Positions 41,731 to 51,020 of a stretch of DNA of 64,000 bases are shown here, in pieces; position 1 is the stretch's first letter; every line of letters starts with the position of its first letter. The notes beneath the pieces were generated by a model. It was not told the origin of the DNA. It was given only the letters and a program-made list of their open reading frames with translations, and did no database searches. Source of the DNA: JANOZM01 sp031429355 (GTDB lineage: Bacteria > Pseudomonadota > Gammaproteobacteria > Burkholderiales > Burkholderiaceae_E); contig JANOZM010000013.1 in the NCBI GenBank assembly GCA_031429355.1, positions 434,001 through 498,000 of the forward strand. Reading direction: 5' to 3'. A program made the translations under genes and the position numbers.

Positions 41731-43569
41731 TTACTCCGGAACACCTGCCTTTAGTAAGGCGATTTCAAGTTGCGTTAAATGCTTCGGTTGTCTAAGGGGG
41801 TACCAAGACACAAAATCTTTAACTGTAAATTTAGGAGCCAGTTCGAGTAATCTTGCCCCTGCTTTTTTTGCATTGGTAAGGTCATCGGCCATCGCAAGCC
41901 CTGCTGTTAACGTGCGCTGAGCAGCGATAAAGCGACCATTCTCACGCAGCGCTTTGCGCGACCATACAATGCTTTCGGCATAGTTTTCAAGCATAAATTC
42001 TGCAATGGCTTGAATCGTCCAAAAGAAAAAATTCATGCGATCGAAAGGACTTAAGCGGTAAGCGTTTTTTAAGCGTTCAATCGCCTCTTGCGGGCGACCC
42101 ATAAAACACAAATTGGATGCACTTGTGCCCCAAGTAAAGGCCGAGTTGGGGTCGTTATCGATGGCAAAATTAAACTGCTCTTCAGCGTCTTCCTGCATGC
42201 GAGCTATAAACGCAAGCGCATGTCCCCAGACAGCATTGCAGTAAGTGTCTTCTCTATCTCCGTAGGCGGCTTCTTGAGCGTAACGCAAACATAGGGTTCG
42301 GTCAGCATCGCGGTCGGTGCTCCAGCCTTCGCCTAAACGTAGCGAATACCACCAAGCCAAATTAGCTTTTACTTGTGCGTAGTTTGGATCTAAGGCATTG
42401 GCGCGTAATAAATAATCGCCGCAAAGCGCAAAATCTTCTGGGTCAAAGGTAAACATTTTTGCACGCGCACGCAGAAACCAATCGTAAGCCGAAAGGCTAT
42501 CAGTTGGGTGATTTTGAGTGCGGCGAATTTCGTTAGACATAACTTGAGGCTCTATCGCAGGAACCACTTGGGCAACAATTTGATCTTGTACATTAAAAAT
42601 GTCTTCTGGACATCCTTCAAATCGATGAGACCAAAGCGACTGGCCGTTCACTGCATCTGTTAACTCGACGCTAATTCGCAGTTTGTTAAAGGCCTGTTGG
42701 ACGCTCCCGTCGAGTAAATAACGTACACCCAATTCGCGGGCGATGGTAGCACCATCGGGGCGGTTTTTGGCGTACCGTAAGGTAGAGCTACGGGCAATAA
42801 CAAATAACAATTTAGTCCGCGCTAACCCGTTAATAATTTCTTCGGTAATGCCTTCTGCGAAGTAGGTAGGCGCATCGCTTACGCCAATAGTACGAAACGG
42901 TAAGACAGCAATAGTTGCACGGGTATGCCAATGGTCATAGGGCGAGCGCGGAGCTTCAACGCTGAACTCTTTACTGCGTTGAACACTGTAAACGCGTAGC
43001 GAGCGGGAAATGTTCTTTAACTGTTGTTCACCACGATCAACAAAAAGTGCAGTTGTTTTATTTGCAGCTAACAAGCGCACCACATCCGTTGTTAAAATTT
43101 CGCCAGGCTGTGCCAGCTGTTGCAATCTTGCTGCAATATTGATTCCGTCGCCAACCAACCTTTGCTCGTCAATGATGCAATCATCAACCGAAACTGCGAT
43201 TCTTAATTTGACTTCTGTTGTGCCGATTTTGGGGGCACTGACATCCATATTCGATTGCACTGCCTGAGCCCAAGCAATTGCACTAACGACGCTGTTAAAT
43301 TCGATAAGGACACTATCGCCAGCCATATCCAGCAATTTTCCTTGATATTGCTCGGCCAAAGGAAACAATATCCTCTCGCGCAAAAACAACCAGGTTTGCA
43401 AAGCCACTGAATCGCGTTGCTCGACCAATGCTGTCCAGCCGGCGATATCGGCAAAACAAAGCGCTGCTAAGCGCCGTTGAACACCCGCAAAGTGATCCGC
43501 GTCAACGCGCGAGACTGGTGAGGCGGTCTCTTTGCCCTGTGCGAGGCCAAGTACAGGCAGTACAGCCAT
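41731..43569 (-). CDS. Class III adenylate/guanylate cyclase with TolB-like and TPR regions
   Basis: 612 residues. Residues ~34-200 are a class III cyclase domain with the two metal Asp (D41 in CFADIAGW, D85 in LLDMAGDSVLIEF) and VGDGINIAARLQQLAQPGEI. Then comes a TolB-N-like segment (ATIAVLPFRTIG, YFAEGITEEIINGLARTKLLFVIARSS, RELGVRYLLDGSVQ). The C-terminal half is TPR-like (NYAQVKANLAWWYSL, FNFAIDNDPNSAFTWGTSASNLCFMGRPQEAIERLKNAYRLSP). This layout is common in Proteobacteria, and many such proteins are signalling proteins of unknown cue. The product would be cAMP or cGMP; specificity cannot be told. Confidence 0.9.
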   Translation of the reverse strand: MAVLPVLGLAQGKETASPVSRVDADHFAGVQRRLAALCFADIAGWTALVEQRDSVALQTWLFLRERILFPLAEQYQGKLLDMAGDSVLIEFNSVVSAIAWAQAVQSNMDVSAPKIGTTEVKLRIAVSVDDCIIDEQRLVGDGINIAARLQQLAQPGEILTTDVVRLLAANKTTALFVDRGEQQLKNISRSLRVYSVQRSKEFSVEAPRSPYDHWHTRATIAVLPFRTIGVSDAPTYFAEGITEEIINGLARTKLLFVIARSSTLRYAKNRPDGATIARELGVRYLLDGSVQQAFNKLRISVELTDAVNGQSLWSHRFEGCPEDIFNVQDQIVAQVVPAIEPQVMSNEIRRTQNHPTDSLSAYDWFLRARAKMFTFDPEDFALCGDYLLRANALDPNYAQVKANLAWWYSLRLGEGWSTDRDADRTLCLRYAQEAAYGDREDTYCNAVWGHALAFIARMQEDAEEQFNFAIDNDPNSAFTWGTSASNLCFMGRPQEAIERLKNAYRLSPFDRMNFFFWTIQAIAEFMLENYAESIVWSRKALRENGRFIAAQRTLTAGLAMADDLTNAKKAGARLLELAPKFTVKDFVSWYPLRQPKHLTQLEIALLKAGVPE

Positions 43570-43620
43570 ATAGGTTCAAGCCTTAAAAAGCTAAAAGCGC
43601 TAGTTTAAGGCAGGATTGCG

Positions 43621-44142
43621 CTACAGTGTTGTTCGGCGGGCGTAGTGTTTAATGCAAAAGTTTAACCCCGATTTACTGGTGCATGGTTTAGCTGATCGCA
43701 ATTCCCAACGGTTCGAATCTAATGGTGGAAAAAAAGCATCGCCTTCAATCGCTTTTTCTATCTCGGTTGCAATGACGACATCGGCAAGGTCAAGGGCGAG
43801 GGCTTGCTGGTAAATTTGGCTACCGCCCACAACAAATATCTCGGGTAATTGAGCGTTGGGTTCAAGTTTTGCTTGCGCGAAAGAAATTGCTTGTTCTAGG
43901 CTGCTTGCGGTTTGTACTCCGGCAAATTCCCATCCGGGATTTCGCGAAACAACAATAGTTTTTCTACCAGGCAAGGGCCTGCCGATCGAGTCGAAAGTTT
44001 TGCGACCCATAATCATCGTATGGCCTAAAGTGGTGGCCTTAAAGTGTTGCAAGTCCTCCGGCAAATGCCATGGCATTTTATTGTCTTTGCCAATTGCACG
44101 ATTGCTCGACATGGCAACTACTAAACTAATGGTTGGTTTCAA
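43621..44142 (-). CDS. folA: Dihydrofolate reductase
   Basis: 173 residues. It begins ISLVVAMSSNRAIGKDNKMPWHLPEDLQHFKATTLGHTMIMGRKTFDSIGRPLPGRKTIVVSRN. It has the catalytic acidic position of LPEDLQHFK, the NADPH-binding GRKTF and the EIFVVGGSQIYQQAL block. It regenerates tetrahydrofolate from the dihydrofolate that ThyA makes. It lies 18 bases after thyA on the same strand. Confidence 0.97.
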   Translation of the reverse strand: MKPTISLVVAMSSNRAIGKDNKMPWHLPEDLQHFKATTLGHTMIMGRKTFDSIGRPLPGRKTIVVSRNPGWEFAGVQTASSLEQAISFAQAKLEPNAQLPEIFVVGGSQIYQQALALDLADVVIATEIEKAIEGDAFFPPLDSNRWELRSAKPCTSKSGLNFCIKHYARRTTL

Positions 44143-44160
44143 CTATCGGGCCCCCGCGCT

Positions 44161-44955
44161 TTAAACCGCTACAGGCGCTTTTATCGCCGGGTGTGATTGA
44201 TAGTTTTCGAATTCAAAGTCGTCAAACTGATAGTCAAAAATACTAGCGGGCTTGCGCTTGACATTTAACTTTGGCAACTGCATTGGCTCACGGCTTAACT
44301 GCAATTGAGTTTGTTCGATGTGGTTGCTATACAAATGGCAATCGCCTCCCGTCCAAACAAAATCGCCCACTTCTAAATTACATTGCTGAGCAATCATGTG
44401 GGTTAACAGGGCATAGGATGCAATGTTAAACGGGACGCCTAAAAAGATATCAGCACTTCGCTGATACAGCTGACAAGACAAACGCCCTTGAGCAACATAA
44501 AACTGAAAAAAAGCATGGCAGGGCGCAAGGGCCATTTTGGGTAAGTCAGCTACGTTCCAAGCCGAAATAATTAGGCGACGTGAATCTGGGTCTTTTTTAA
44601 TGCGCTCGATCAGCTCTGCGATTTGATCAATTTCGCCGCCATTGCCATCGGGCCAAGAGCGCCATTGTTTGCCGTATACCGGCCCCAAATTGCCATGTTC
44701 ATCGGCCCATTCATCCCAAATGCTTACTTTATTTTGTTTCAAATAGGAGACGTTAGTCGCGCCTTGAAGGAACCAAATGAGTTCGTGAATAATGGATTTG
44801 AGGTGCACTTTTTTTGTAGTGACCAAAGGAAAGCCTTCGGCCAAATTAAAGCGCATTTGCCATCCGAACACCGAGCGAGTGCCGGTGCCGGTACGGTCTT
44901 GTTTAGTAACGCCATGATTAAACACATGGCGCATGAGATCTAGATATTGCTGCAT
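44161..44955 (-). CDS. thyA: Thymidylate synthase
   Basis: 264 residues, the exact E. coli size class. It begins QQYLDLMRHVFNHGVTKQDRTGTGTRSVFGWQMRFNL. The catalytic Cys is in LAPCHAFFQFYV, then QLYQRSADIFLGVPFNIASYALLTHMIAQQ and GDCHLYSNHIEQ. It methylates dUMP and releases dihydrofolate. It follows the TetR gene by 18 bases, so the order on this strand is tetR-thyA-folA. Confidence 0.98.
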   Translation of the reverse strand: MQQYLDLMRHVFNHGVTKQDRTGTGTRSVFGWQMRFNLAEGFPLVTTKKVHLKSIIHELIWFLQGATNVSYLKQNKVSIWDEWADEHGNLGPVYGKQWRSWPDGNGGEIDQIAELIERIKKDPDSRRLIISAWNVADLPKMALAPCHAFFQFYVAQGRLSCQLYQRSADIFLGVPFNIASYALLTHMIAQQCNLEVGDFVWTGGDCHLYSNHIEQTQLQLSREPMQLPKLNVKRKPASIFDYQFDDFEFENYQSHPAIKAPVAV

Positions 44956-44973
44956 GCTAATGCACGCGCCGCA

Positions 44974-45579
44974 TTACCCTTTGAGGCCGTTAAAACAACC
45001 CTCAACGATATGCTGCACGATTTCCTCGGAAGTCATTTGACCTTGCATTCTAAGGAAATCGAGCGTCGGATCACAGCTTCGCGCGTAAATCGTGAAAAGT
45101 ATGTATTCCTGCCGCAGGTCTTTGCGTATTTGACCGTTTTCTTGGGCTTGAATGATCAATGCGCCAAAAGCATCGGAAATACGCATGAGCTCGCCCATGT
45201 ACGACTGATTTGCAGTTAATGCATTTTGCAATACTGGGCTAGTTGATGGCAACAGTGGCACGCCACCGCCTAAGCGTTCCGTTAAAATCCAAGTGAGCAT
45301 TGCACGCATACGCTCAACGGGATTTTGAACCACTGATAATGACTCTAATTTTTCGCGCGTTCTACGCAATAAATTGGTCATTACAGCAGCAGCTAGCTCG
45401 TCTTTGGAGCTGAAATGCTTGTATAAACTGCCTTTTGCGATACCTACGTCGGAAGCGATGTCATCCATCGCCATAGCGTCGTAGCCCTTTAAACCGAGTA
45501 GTCGGTTAGTGGCCGAGAGAATTGCCTGCTCGCGCAGCTCGAATTGTTCGGCTCGAAATGATTTTTTGATAGCACTCAT
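44974..45579 (-). CDS. TetR family transcriptional regulator
   Basis: 201 residues from the ATG. A TetR N-terminal HTH runs about residues 15-60 (ILSATNRLLGLKGYDAMAMDDIASDVGIAKGSLYKHFSSKDELAAAV). The C-terminal ligand and dimer domain is not close to a known subgroup; it has a Gln/Arg-rich helix (IIQAQENGQIRKDL). The gene heads a unit with thyA and folA. It probably represses its own promoter at 45586-45614. Whether it senses a folate or nucleotide compound is unknown. Confidence 0.9.
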   Translation of the reverse strand: MSAIKKSFRAEQFELREQAILSATNRLLGLKGYDAMAMDDIASDVGIAKGSLYKHFSSKDELAAAVMTNLLRRTREKLESLSVVQNPVERMRAMLTWILTERLGGGVPLLPSTSPVLQNALTANQSYMGELMRISDAFGALIIQAQENGQIRKDLRQEYILFTIYARSCDPTLDFLRMQGQMTSEEIVQHIVEGCFNGLKG

Positions 45580-45585
45580 CAATAA

Positions 45586-45614
45586 ATTATACCGATAGAA
45601 CTTACAAATCTGAA
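45586..45614 (-). promoter_or_regulatory. Promoter of the tetR-thyA-folA unit
   Basis: On the minus strand TTCAGA and TATAAT are 17 bp apart, and the -10 is only six bases from the ATG. Transcription would begin at or inside the start codon, another likely leaderless mRNA. Confidence 0.65.
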
Positions 45615-45649
45615 CGAATTGTAAGGCTCAGTCCCATTAGATGGTTGTT

Positions 45650-46387
45650 TCATTGCGGGCTGCCCGATCTCATCGAACTCCCTACAGGATTTGACTGACC
45701 ATTATTGTTGTTTTGCGGAGAATTTTGAACGCCTTGGTCACTTATTGGCTGGTTTGGTTGAACTTGCCCGTTCGAAAATGGAGGGCTTGGTGACTGTCCC
45801 GGTTGCATTTGTGCTTGTTGTGCAGGAACTTGGGAGTTTTGTGGTTGTCCGCCTACACCTGTGAGCGTTTGGTTTGCATTGGACGCGCCCATAACGGGCG
45901 GATAGGCGGAGGCGGGCGACCCGCTTGCGGCCGTTTTGCCTGCAGTTAAGATGCTTTTATTCGATGGTTTAGGTGCCGGTAGCGTTTGTTCGACGCCGTC
46001 ACGTTTTATTATGACTTTATCGGCTCTAACTTGAGTTAAGACCACCCCTTGCGCAATCGTCTGGCCAACGCTAAAGGGCTTAGCAGCCGCTCCGTCAATT
46101 GATAAGACAGCAACCCCTGAAGCGCTTGCAATGACCCCAACCACTTGAAGTCGCGAATCAACCGGAGCGTTGTTTGTGGCGGCTGTTACTGGTGTATTGC
46201 CAAATAGTTGTTTTGTAAACGCTGACTCTTGGTTGTCAGAAGGCGGCGCTGAAACGACAATGGGCGCAACCGCAACGCGCGGAGCGAGCAATTTGCTAGC
46301 CCAAAAAGCCAAAATGCCAACCAAGCAAAGGCCTAAGGCAACTGCGGCTAATTTGGAGAAAAAATTTGTAGACAGTGAAATCGCCAT
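45650..46387 (-). CDS. gspC: Type II secretion system protein GspC-like
   Basis: 245 residues. A short cytoplasmic N-terminus, one helix (LAAVALGLCLVGILAFWASKLL) and a periplasmic homology region (LQVVGVIASASGVAVLSIDGAAAKPFSVGQTIAQGVVLTQVRADKVIIKRDG). The C-terminal ~100 residues are Gln-, Asn- and Pro-rich with no PDZ domain. Other GspC proteins often have PDZ or a coiled coil; the Burkholderia type lacks it. It links inner-membrane GspLM to the secretin. It is divergent from gspG, sharing the 303-base region between them. Confidence 0.85.
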   Translation of the reverse strand: MAISLSTNFFSKLAAVALGLCLVGILAFWASKLLAPRVAVAPIVVSAPPSDNQESAFTKQLFGNTPVTAATNNAPVDSRLQVVGVIASASGVAVLSIDGAAAKPFSVGQTIAQGVVLTQVRADKVIIKRDGVEQTLPAPKPSNKSILTAGKTAASGSPASAYPPVMGASNANQTLTGVGGQPQNSQVPAQQAQMQPGQSPSPPFSNGQVQPNQPISDQGVQNSPQNNNNGQSNPVGSSMRSGSPQ

Positions 46388-46690
46388 AGCAAAAAATAAG
46401 AATGAAACGTTAAAAATAATGCGTCTTCAGCAAGCTAGCAGCTAAGCCTCAAACCCAATCGGTTGAAATTAGCGGACTGGCGGTCGCAACAGCATTGTAA
46501 ATATGAGAACTTCGTCACTGTTCACTAGTATCATACGGCTAAACAACCTGACGCATACAAGTAAAAAATTAAAGTTTATGTGGGTTGTTGGTAAGCCAAA
46601 GAACAACTGTTGTACTGATTAGATCGTTTGATAGATCGTTCGAGAAACAAGTAAAACGTCTCTGCACCAATTTAAAGGAACTGACGCACC
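46388..46690. promoter_or_regulatory. Divergent gspC/gspG intergenic region
   Basis: 303 bases, AT-rich. It must hold the promoters of both gspC and the gspG operon. I see a short direct repeat AGATCGTT at about 46621 and 46633 and an AAAGGA ribosome site just before gspG. I see no clear -35/-10 pair, palindrome or RNA gene. Confidence 0.5.
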
Positions 46691-47179
46691 ATGATTTTAA
46701 ATGCTTTTAATCGCCAATTTTTGCAGTTTAAGCAGTCTTACTCGCAATCGGATCGTAAGTCAGGTAAAGCCGCCAAAGGATTTACGCTAATCGAATTAAT
46801 GGTTGTTTTAGTGATTATTGGCGTGCTGGCTACTTTAATTGCCCCTCGGGTTTTAGGCCGGGCAGACGAAGCGCGCGTAACAAAAGCTAAGCAAGATATT
46901 GCGTCGTTAACTAGTGCGCTAAAAATGTATCGTTTAGATAATCAGCGTTATCCATCGACCGAGCAGGGCCTTCAGGCCTTAGCTGTAAAACCAACCTCCG
47001 AGCCGGTTCCTAGCAATTGGAAGCAATACATCGATAAATTACCCAATGATCCTTGGGGAAAGTCGTACCAATTACTTAGCCCAGGTGTGAAGGGTGAAAT
47101 TGACGTGTTCACCTTTGGAGCCGACGGTCAAAGTGGTGGCAGTGGCTTTGACGCCGATATTGGTTCGTGGGATAACTAA
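46691..47179 (+). CDS. gspG: T2SS major pseudopilin
   Basis: 162 residues with the prepilin peptidase site G^FTLIELMVVLVIIGVLATLIAPRVLGRADEAR preceded by an unusually long leader of ~31 residues. The C-terminal half has YPSTEQGLQALAVKP, a calcium-binding-type loop and FTFGADGQSGGSGFDADIGSWD. It forms the pseudopilus shaft. It heads the gspGHIJKLMNDE operon. An AAAGGAAC site precedes the ATG. Confidence 0.97.
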   Translation: MILNAFNRQFLQFKQSYSQSDRKSGKAAKGFTLIELMVVLVIIGVLATLIAPRVLGRADEARVTKAKQDIASLTSALKMYRLDNQRYPSTEQGLQALAVKPTSEPVPSNWKQYIDKLPNDPWGKSYQLLSPGVKGEIDVFTFGADGQSGGSGFDADIGSWDN

Positions 47180-47180
47180 T

Positions 47181-47642
47181 TTGCCAGTGCAAATTAATCG
47201 GCGCTCTGGTTTTACCCTTATCGAGTTACTCGTGGTCTTGGTCATAGGCGCAATGCTAACGTCGATGGTTGCCATGTCGGTCGCTAGCAATCCAGGACGT
47301 GATCTTCGGTTCGAAGCCGAACGGTTAGGAGCGTTACTTTCGCTAGCGCGCGAAGAGGCTCAAGTTCGAGGTGGGGCAATTCGGTTTGAGGCAAATGATA
47401 AGGGCTATCGGTTTGTTGCATTGCTTGACCGAGAATGGCAACCAATTCCGAACGAACCCGACCTAAGAGAGCGTGTTTGGCAAGAGCCGACCGAAGTAAA
47501 AATTGAACGTATCGTCGAAGGTAAGCCAGTCGTTGAGTTTGGTCGTGACTCCGTGGATGCGCCGTTTAAAATTAGGTTGACGCGCAAAGAGGCCCAAGTG
47601 GTTGTTTCCGCCAATGGGCTTGGCAACTTTCAGGTGGACTAA
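47181..47642 (+). CDS. gspH: T2SS minor pseudopilin GspH
   Basis: 153 residues from the TTG at 47181, two bases after gspG; the family needs only a short leader before the processing site G^FTLIELLVVLVIGAMLTSM. The rest has LGALLSLAREEAQVRGGAIRFEANDKGY, typical GspH. It belongs to the pseudopilus tip complex. The longer frame from 47094 overlaps gspG and is not used. Confidence 0.9.
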   Translation: MPVQINRRSGFTLIELLVVLVIGAMLTSMVAMSVASNPGRDLRFEAERLGALLSLAREEAQVRGGAIRFEANDKGYRFVALLDREWQPIPNEPDLRERVWQEPTEVKIERIVEGKPVVEFGRDSVDAPFKIRLTRKEAQVVVSANGLGNFQVD

Positions 47643-47648
47643 TCTATT

Positions 47649-48089
47649 GTGTTATCCATCTTCCGACATTTATTTGGAGAGACAAAACAGCGATCAAAAG
47701 GGTTTACCTTGATCGAAATTTTGGTCGCTTTGGTCATTGTAAGCGTGTCATTGATGGCCGCTTTAGGAGCCGTAGGAACGTTAACGGATTCAGCTGCAGG
47801 ATTGCGTTTAAGAACCCTTGCTTTATGGAGCGCGGAAAACCGCTTGTCAATCATTCGCGTTGAAATTGACCGCGAGTGGCCGCCGTTGGGTAAGCGCAGT
47901 ACTGAGTGTCCGCAAGGTAATTTGAAATTACGCTGCGATGAAGAAGTATTTAGTACGGCAAACCAATTTTTCCGTCGCGTTGAAGTCAATGTGTTTGAAG
48001 CAAACACTACGAGCCCGAGGTTAGCAAAACTGACCGGGTTCGCTACCAATTTACCAAATAGCGCAAGCGGGGGAACTGCTCCTCCATGA
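47649..48089 (+). CDS. gspI: T2SS minor pseudopilin GspI
   Basis: 146 residues from a GTG start. Processing site G^FTLIEILVALVIVSVSLMAALGAVG, then LRTLALWSAENRLSIIRVEIDREWPPLGKRSTECPQG, diagnostic of GspI. It forms the tip complex with GspJ and GspK. It overlaps gspJ by four bases (ATGA). Confidence 0.95.
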   Translation: MLSIFRHLFGETKQRSKGFTLIEILVALVIVSVSLMAALGAVGTLTDSAAGLRLRTLALWSAENRLSIIRVEIDREWPPLGKRSTECPQGNLKLRCDEEVFSTANQFFRRVEVNVFEANTTSPRLAKLTGFATNLPNSASGGTAPP

Positions 48090-48814
48090 CCAAATTACGT
48101 TCACGTTTTTATGCCACCAAACAAACCATTCAAGCCGGATTCACACTTATCGAGTTATTGGTAGCCGTGTCATTAATGGCGGTCTTGGCTGTTATTTGTT
48201 GGCGTGGTTTAGATTCGGTTTTACGCGCGCGCGATTCTTTAGGTGTCGTCGGTGATAATTTAAAAGCCCTGACCGTTGCGTTTACTCAAATTGATGAAGA
48301 TTTACGTCGTTCATGGCCGATGCGCGTGGTTGTAGTAGGAGCGCCCACAATTCGGATTATTGCGCCAAGTAACCCGGGTACCGAGACCAGTACTAACTTG
48401 GAAATTGAACTGTTGCGAGAAGGTGGAGGCGCATTGGATCCGGTCCGCGCAGAGCGCGTTCGCTATCGGGTTAAAGATAGTAAATTAGAGCGCGGATTTG
48501 CACCCTATGCGCTAGGAGCTCCAGCCCAAATTGCACCGATGATTTGGCAGCAAATGTTGGCCGACGTGACACAAGTGCGATATCAAGTTTGGGTTAAAGG
48601 GCAAGGGTGGATTGCCGCCGAGTCTTTCGTTGCGGCAACAAATGTTACTGGAACTTTAAAACCGCCAAGTGCCGGTGCGCCACCGGGCGGTTTAATTGGT
48701 GCTGCTGGCGGGGCGCTTGGTGCGCAAGCGCAGCCGGAAATTTTGGGTGTTCAGTTGGAACTTGCCCGTCTGGGTGGCGATGTTTATCGCCGGACTTACT
48801 CGGTGCGCGATTAA
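48086..48814 (+). CDS. gspJ: T2SS minor pseudopilin GspJ
   Basis: 242 residues. Processing site G^FTLIELLVAVSLMAVLAVICWRGLDSVLRAR, then AFTQIDEDLRRSW and VRYRVKDSKLERGF. The C-terminal part has a Gly/Ala-rich insert (PPSAGAPPGGLIGAAGG) that is longer than in most GspJ proteins, before the last strand LGVQLELARLGGDVYRRTYSVRD. It overlaps gspK by one base. Confidence 0.95.
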   Translation: MTKLRSRFYATKQTIQAGFTLIELLVAVSLMAVLAVICWRGLDSVLRARDSLGVVGDNLKALTVAFTQIDEDLRRSWPMRVVVVGAPTIRIIAPSNPGTETSTNLEIELLREGGGALDPVRAERVRYRVKDSKLERGFAPYALGAPAQIAPMIWQQMLADVTQVRYQVWVKGQGWIAAESFVAATNVTGTLKPPSAGAPPGGLIGAAGGALGAQAQPEILGVQLELARLGGDVYRRTYSVRD

Positions 48815-49764
48815 TGTTTAAATTTAAAACAAATGCCAACCAACGCGGTGCCGCAATTATTATGGCGATGCTTATTATGGCGTTAGCAACTGTCATTATT
48901 AGCGGTTTATTTTGGCGACAGCATGTCACGATTCGTTCGATTGAGAACCGATTGGCTCTATCGCAAACCCGTTGGATTGAACGCGCTGCTGTCGATTGGG
49001 CGCGCGTTATTATGCGGTCCGATTCGGGGATGAGTGATATTGACCATCTTGGTGAAGTATGGGCATTGCCTGTTGCTGAAACTAAAATGGACGAAACCGT
49101 AACGTCGGGTGCAAAAATTGATAGCTCGGCTACTAATGCTTCACTCTCAGGTTCAATAATCGATGCCCAAAGCCGATTTAATTTGAACAACTTATTGTTA
49201 GCCAATGGGCAGGCAAATCCAGTAGAAGTAGAGAGCTTTCGGCGGCTTTTAGCCAATTTAAGTTTGCCTGCAGGATTGGTTGAACCATTATTGGCCTACC
49301 AATTGCAAACCCGCAGTCGAAACTTTGATGGCAGTGCTGTAGCCGCAACTAATTTGCCGTTAAAGCGCGTGAGTGACTTAGGGCGAATTGAAGGATTTGA
49401 TGCCCGAATAATTAATGCGCTAGATGGTCAAGTATTTGTATTGCCACCTGGGTCGAAAGTAAATATTAATACCGCAAGTGCCGAAGTGGTCAGCGCGTTG
49501 CTGCCAGTTGATTTATCAAGTGCAAAAGCCTTTGTTGCGCGTCGTGAGCGCAAATTTTTTAGCACTGTGGGCGAAGCCAATCCCGAATTTCCAGGCCAAA
49601 CATTAGCTGAGAACCGTTGGTCGGTTTCTTCAAGTTATTTCATTGTGCGTGGTAATGTAAAGTACGACCGCGTTGCAGCGCGCAGTGATACGCTAATCGA
49701 ACGAAAAAAAGTGCAAAACAACAAACTATCTACCGTTGATGTGTTATGGCAAGACCGCTACTAA
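48814..49764 (+). CDS. gspK: T2SS minor pseudopilin GspK
   Basis: 316 residues from the ATG at 48814. The prepilin site is RG^AAIIMAMLIMALATVII, without the Glu5 of other pseudopilins, as usual for GspK. The large helical domain holds SIIDAQSRFNLNNLL and KVNINTASAEVVSALLP, conserved in the family. It caps the pseudopilus. It overlaps gspL by 19 bases. Confidence 0.95.
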   Translation: MFKFKTNANQRGAAIIMAMLIMALATVIISGLFWRQHVTIRSIENRLALSQTRWIERAAVDWARVIMRSDSGMSDIDHLGEVWALPVAETKMDETVTSGAKIDSSATNASLSGSIIDAQSRFNLNNLLLANGQANPVEVESFRRLLANLSLPAGLVEPLLAYQLQTRSRNFDGSAVAATNLPLKRVSDLGRIEGFDARIINALDGQVFVLPPGSKVNINTASAEVVSALLPVDLSSAKAFVARRERKFFSTVGEANPEFPGQTLAENRWSVSSSYFIVRGNVKYDRVAARSDTLIERKKVQNNKLSTVDVLWQDRY

Positions 49765-50999
49765 AACGCTCTGAAGCAATAGCATGGCTACCAGCGCGCG
49801 CCGACTTAGGCGCGACCATCTTGGGGCCAGACGATCGCTTTCTGTTTTGGCCTGCTGGTGCGCGCAACCCGCAGGTGTCGAGTTTGGCCGCGTTAGGTAA
49901 ATTGCGTAGCATCAATATAGTGCTTGATGGGCGCGATGTTTTGATTGCCAAAGCGCAAGTACCGCCTTTGTCGGCACAAAAGCTAGCCCAAGCGCTACCC
50001 AATATTGTCGAAGACCAACTGCTTCAAGATGCCAGCCAAGTTGCGATTGCATTGGGCGACCGAGCTGGTGATGGACAACGGCAATTGGCAATTGCCGATC
50101 GCTCGTGGTTAGAACAAGTGAAAGGTGCGTTTGAACGGCGGGGCGTAAAAGTTTCTGCTATTTGGCCGGCCCAATTGGCATTGCCGCAACGTGACGAGCG
50201 TTGGACCCTTGCGGCGACAGGACAAGGCTTAACAATTAAAACTGATGCCTGTGCCCTTGGTTGGCCTGGCGGCACAACAAATGCCGAACGGGTTGCTAGC
50301 TTGGGTGCTCTCTTTGACACGATCGCTTTGCAAGACAAAGTTGCTGCACAAGATGTTGGGATAGATGCGGTTGTCGACGATAGCCAATGGTCCGAAGCGA
50401 TTAATCAATTTGCAACAGAGCGTGGTTTGCAGTTCGATATTTTTTCATTACCGCGCCCGCAAGCGGCTACAACTGATTTAGCCGCGGCGGCTGCTGGGCG
50501 AATCGGCAAAACTAATGCTGGACAAAAAATGAATTGGTCAGCTTGGCGTTGGCCAATATGGTTAGGGGTATTTTGCTGCTTGGCAATGGTTGCGGGTTTA
50601 AATTTAATGTGGTGGAAGTTAGCCAGCGAAAAGCGTGAACTGACTACGCAAGCCGATCAGACTTTTCGCGCAGCGTTTCCAAAAGTCAGCGCTGTGGTGC
50701 AACCCAAACTGCAAGCGCAACGGTTAGTTAGCGATTTACGGCGAGCATCGGGTCAAGCTGGGTCGGACGATTTTGCGGTTTTAATTAAACGCTTGGCCGA
50801 AGGGATGGACGCCGTTGCAATTGATTCGATGGCTTTAATCGATTATCGAAATGGTCAGTTACGGGTTAAGTTTCAACCCGGTTATGCGGATACTGCCCCC
50901 GCACGCGAGCAACTAAAGCAATCGTTGTTACGTGCCGGTTTAAAGCTGCAATTTGACAACGAACGTGAACCAACGGCCGTTGTTTTACTAAACACTTAA
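49746..50999 (+). CDS. gspL: T2SS inner-membrane protein GspL
   Basis: 417 residues. The cytoplasmic actin-like domain comes first (LLKRSEAIAWLPARADLGATILG, ALPNIVEDQLLQDASQVAIALGDR), then one transmembrane helix (WPIWLGVFCCLAMVAGLNLMWW), then the periplasmic ferredoxin-like part with Ala/Leu-rich segments. It recruits GspE to the membrane and pairs with GspM. Confidence 0.92.
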   Translation: MARPLLKRSEAIAWLPARADLGATILGPDDRFLFWPAGARNPQVSSLAALGKLRSINIVLDGRDVLIAKAQVPPLSAQKLAQALPNIVEDQLLQDASQVAIALGDRAGDGQRQLAIADRSWLEQVKGAFERRGVKVSAIWPAQLALPQRDERWTLAATGQGLTIKTDACALGWPGGTTNAERVASLGALFDTIALQDKVAAQDVGIDAVVDDSQWSEAINQFATERGLQFDIFSLPRPQAATTDLAAAAAGRIGKTNAGQKMNWSAWRWPIWLGVFCCLAMVAGLNLMWWKLASEKRELTTQADQTFRAAFPKVSAVVQPKLQAQRLVSDLRRASGQAGSDDFAVLIKRLAEGMDAVAIDSMALIDYRNGQLRVKFQPGYADTAPAREQLKQSLLRAGLKLQFDNEREPTAVVLLNT

Positions 51000-51020
51000 A
51001 TAATTGACGAACCCACTGTA

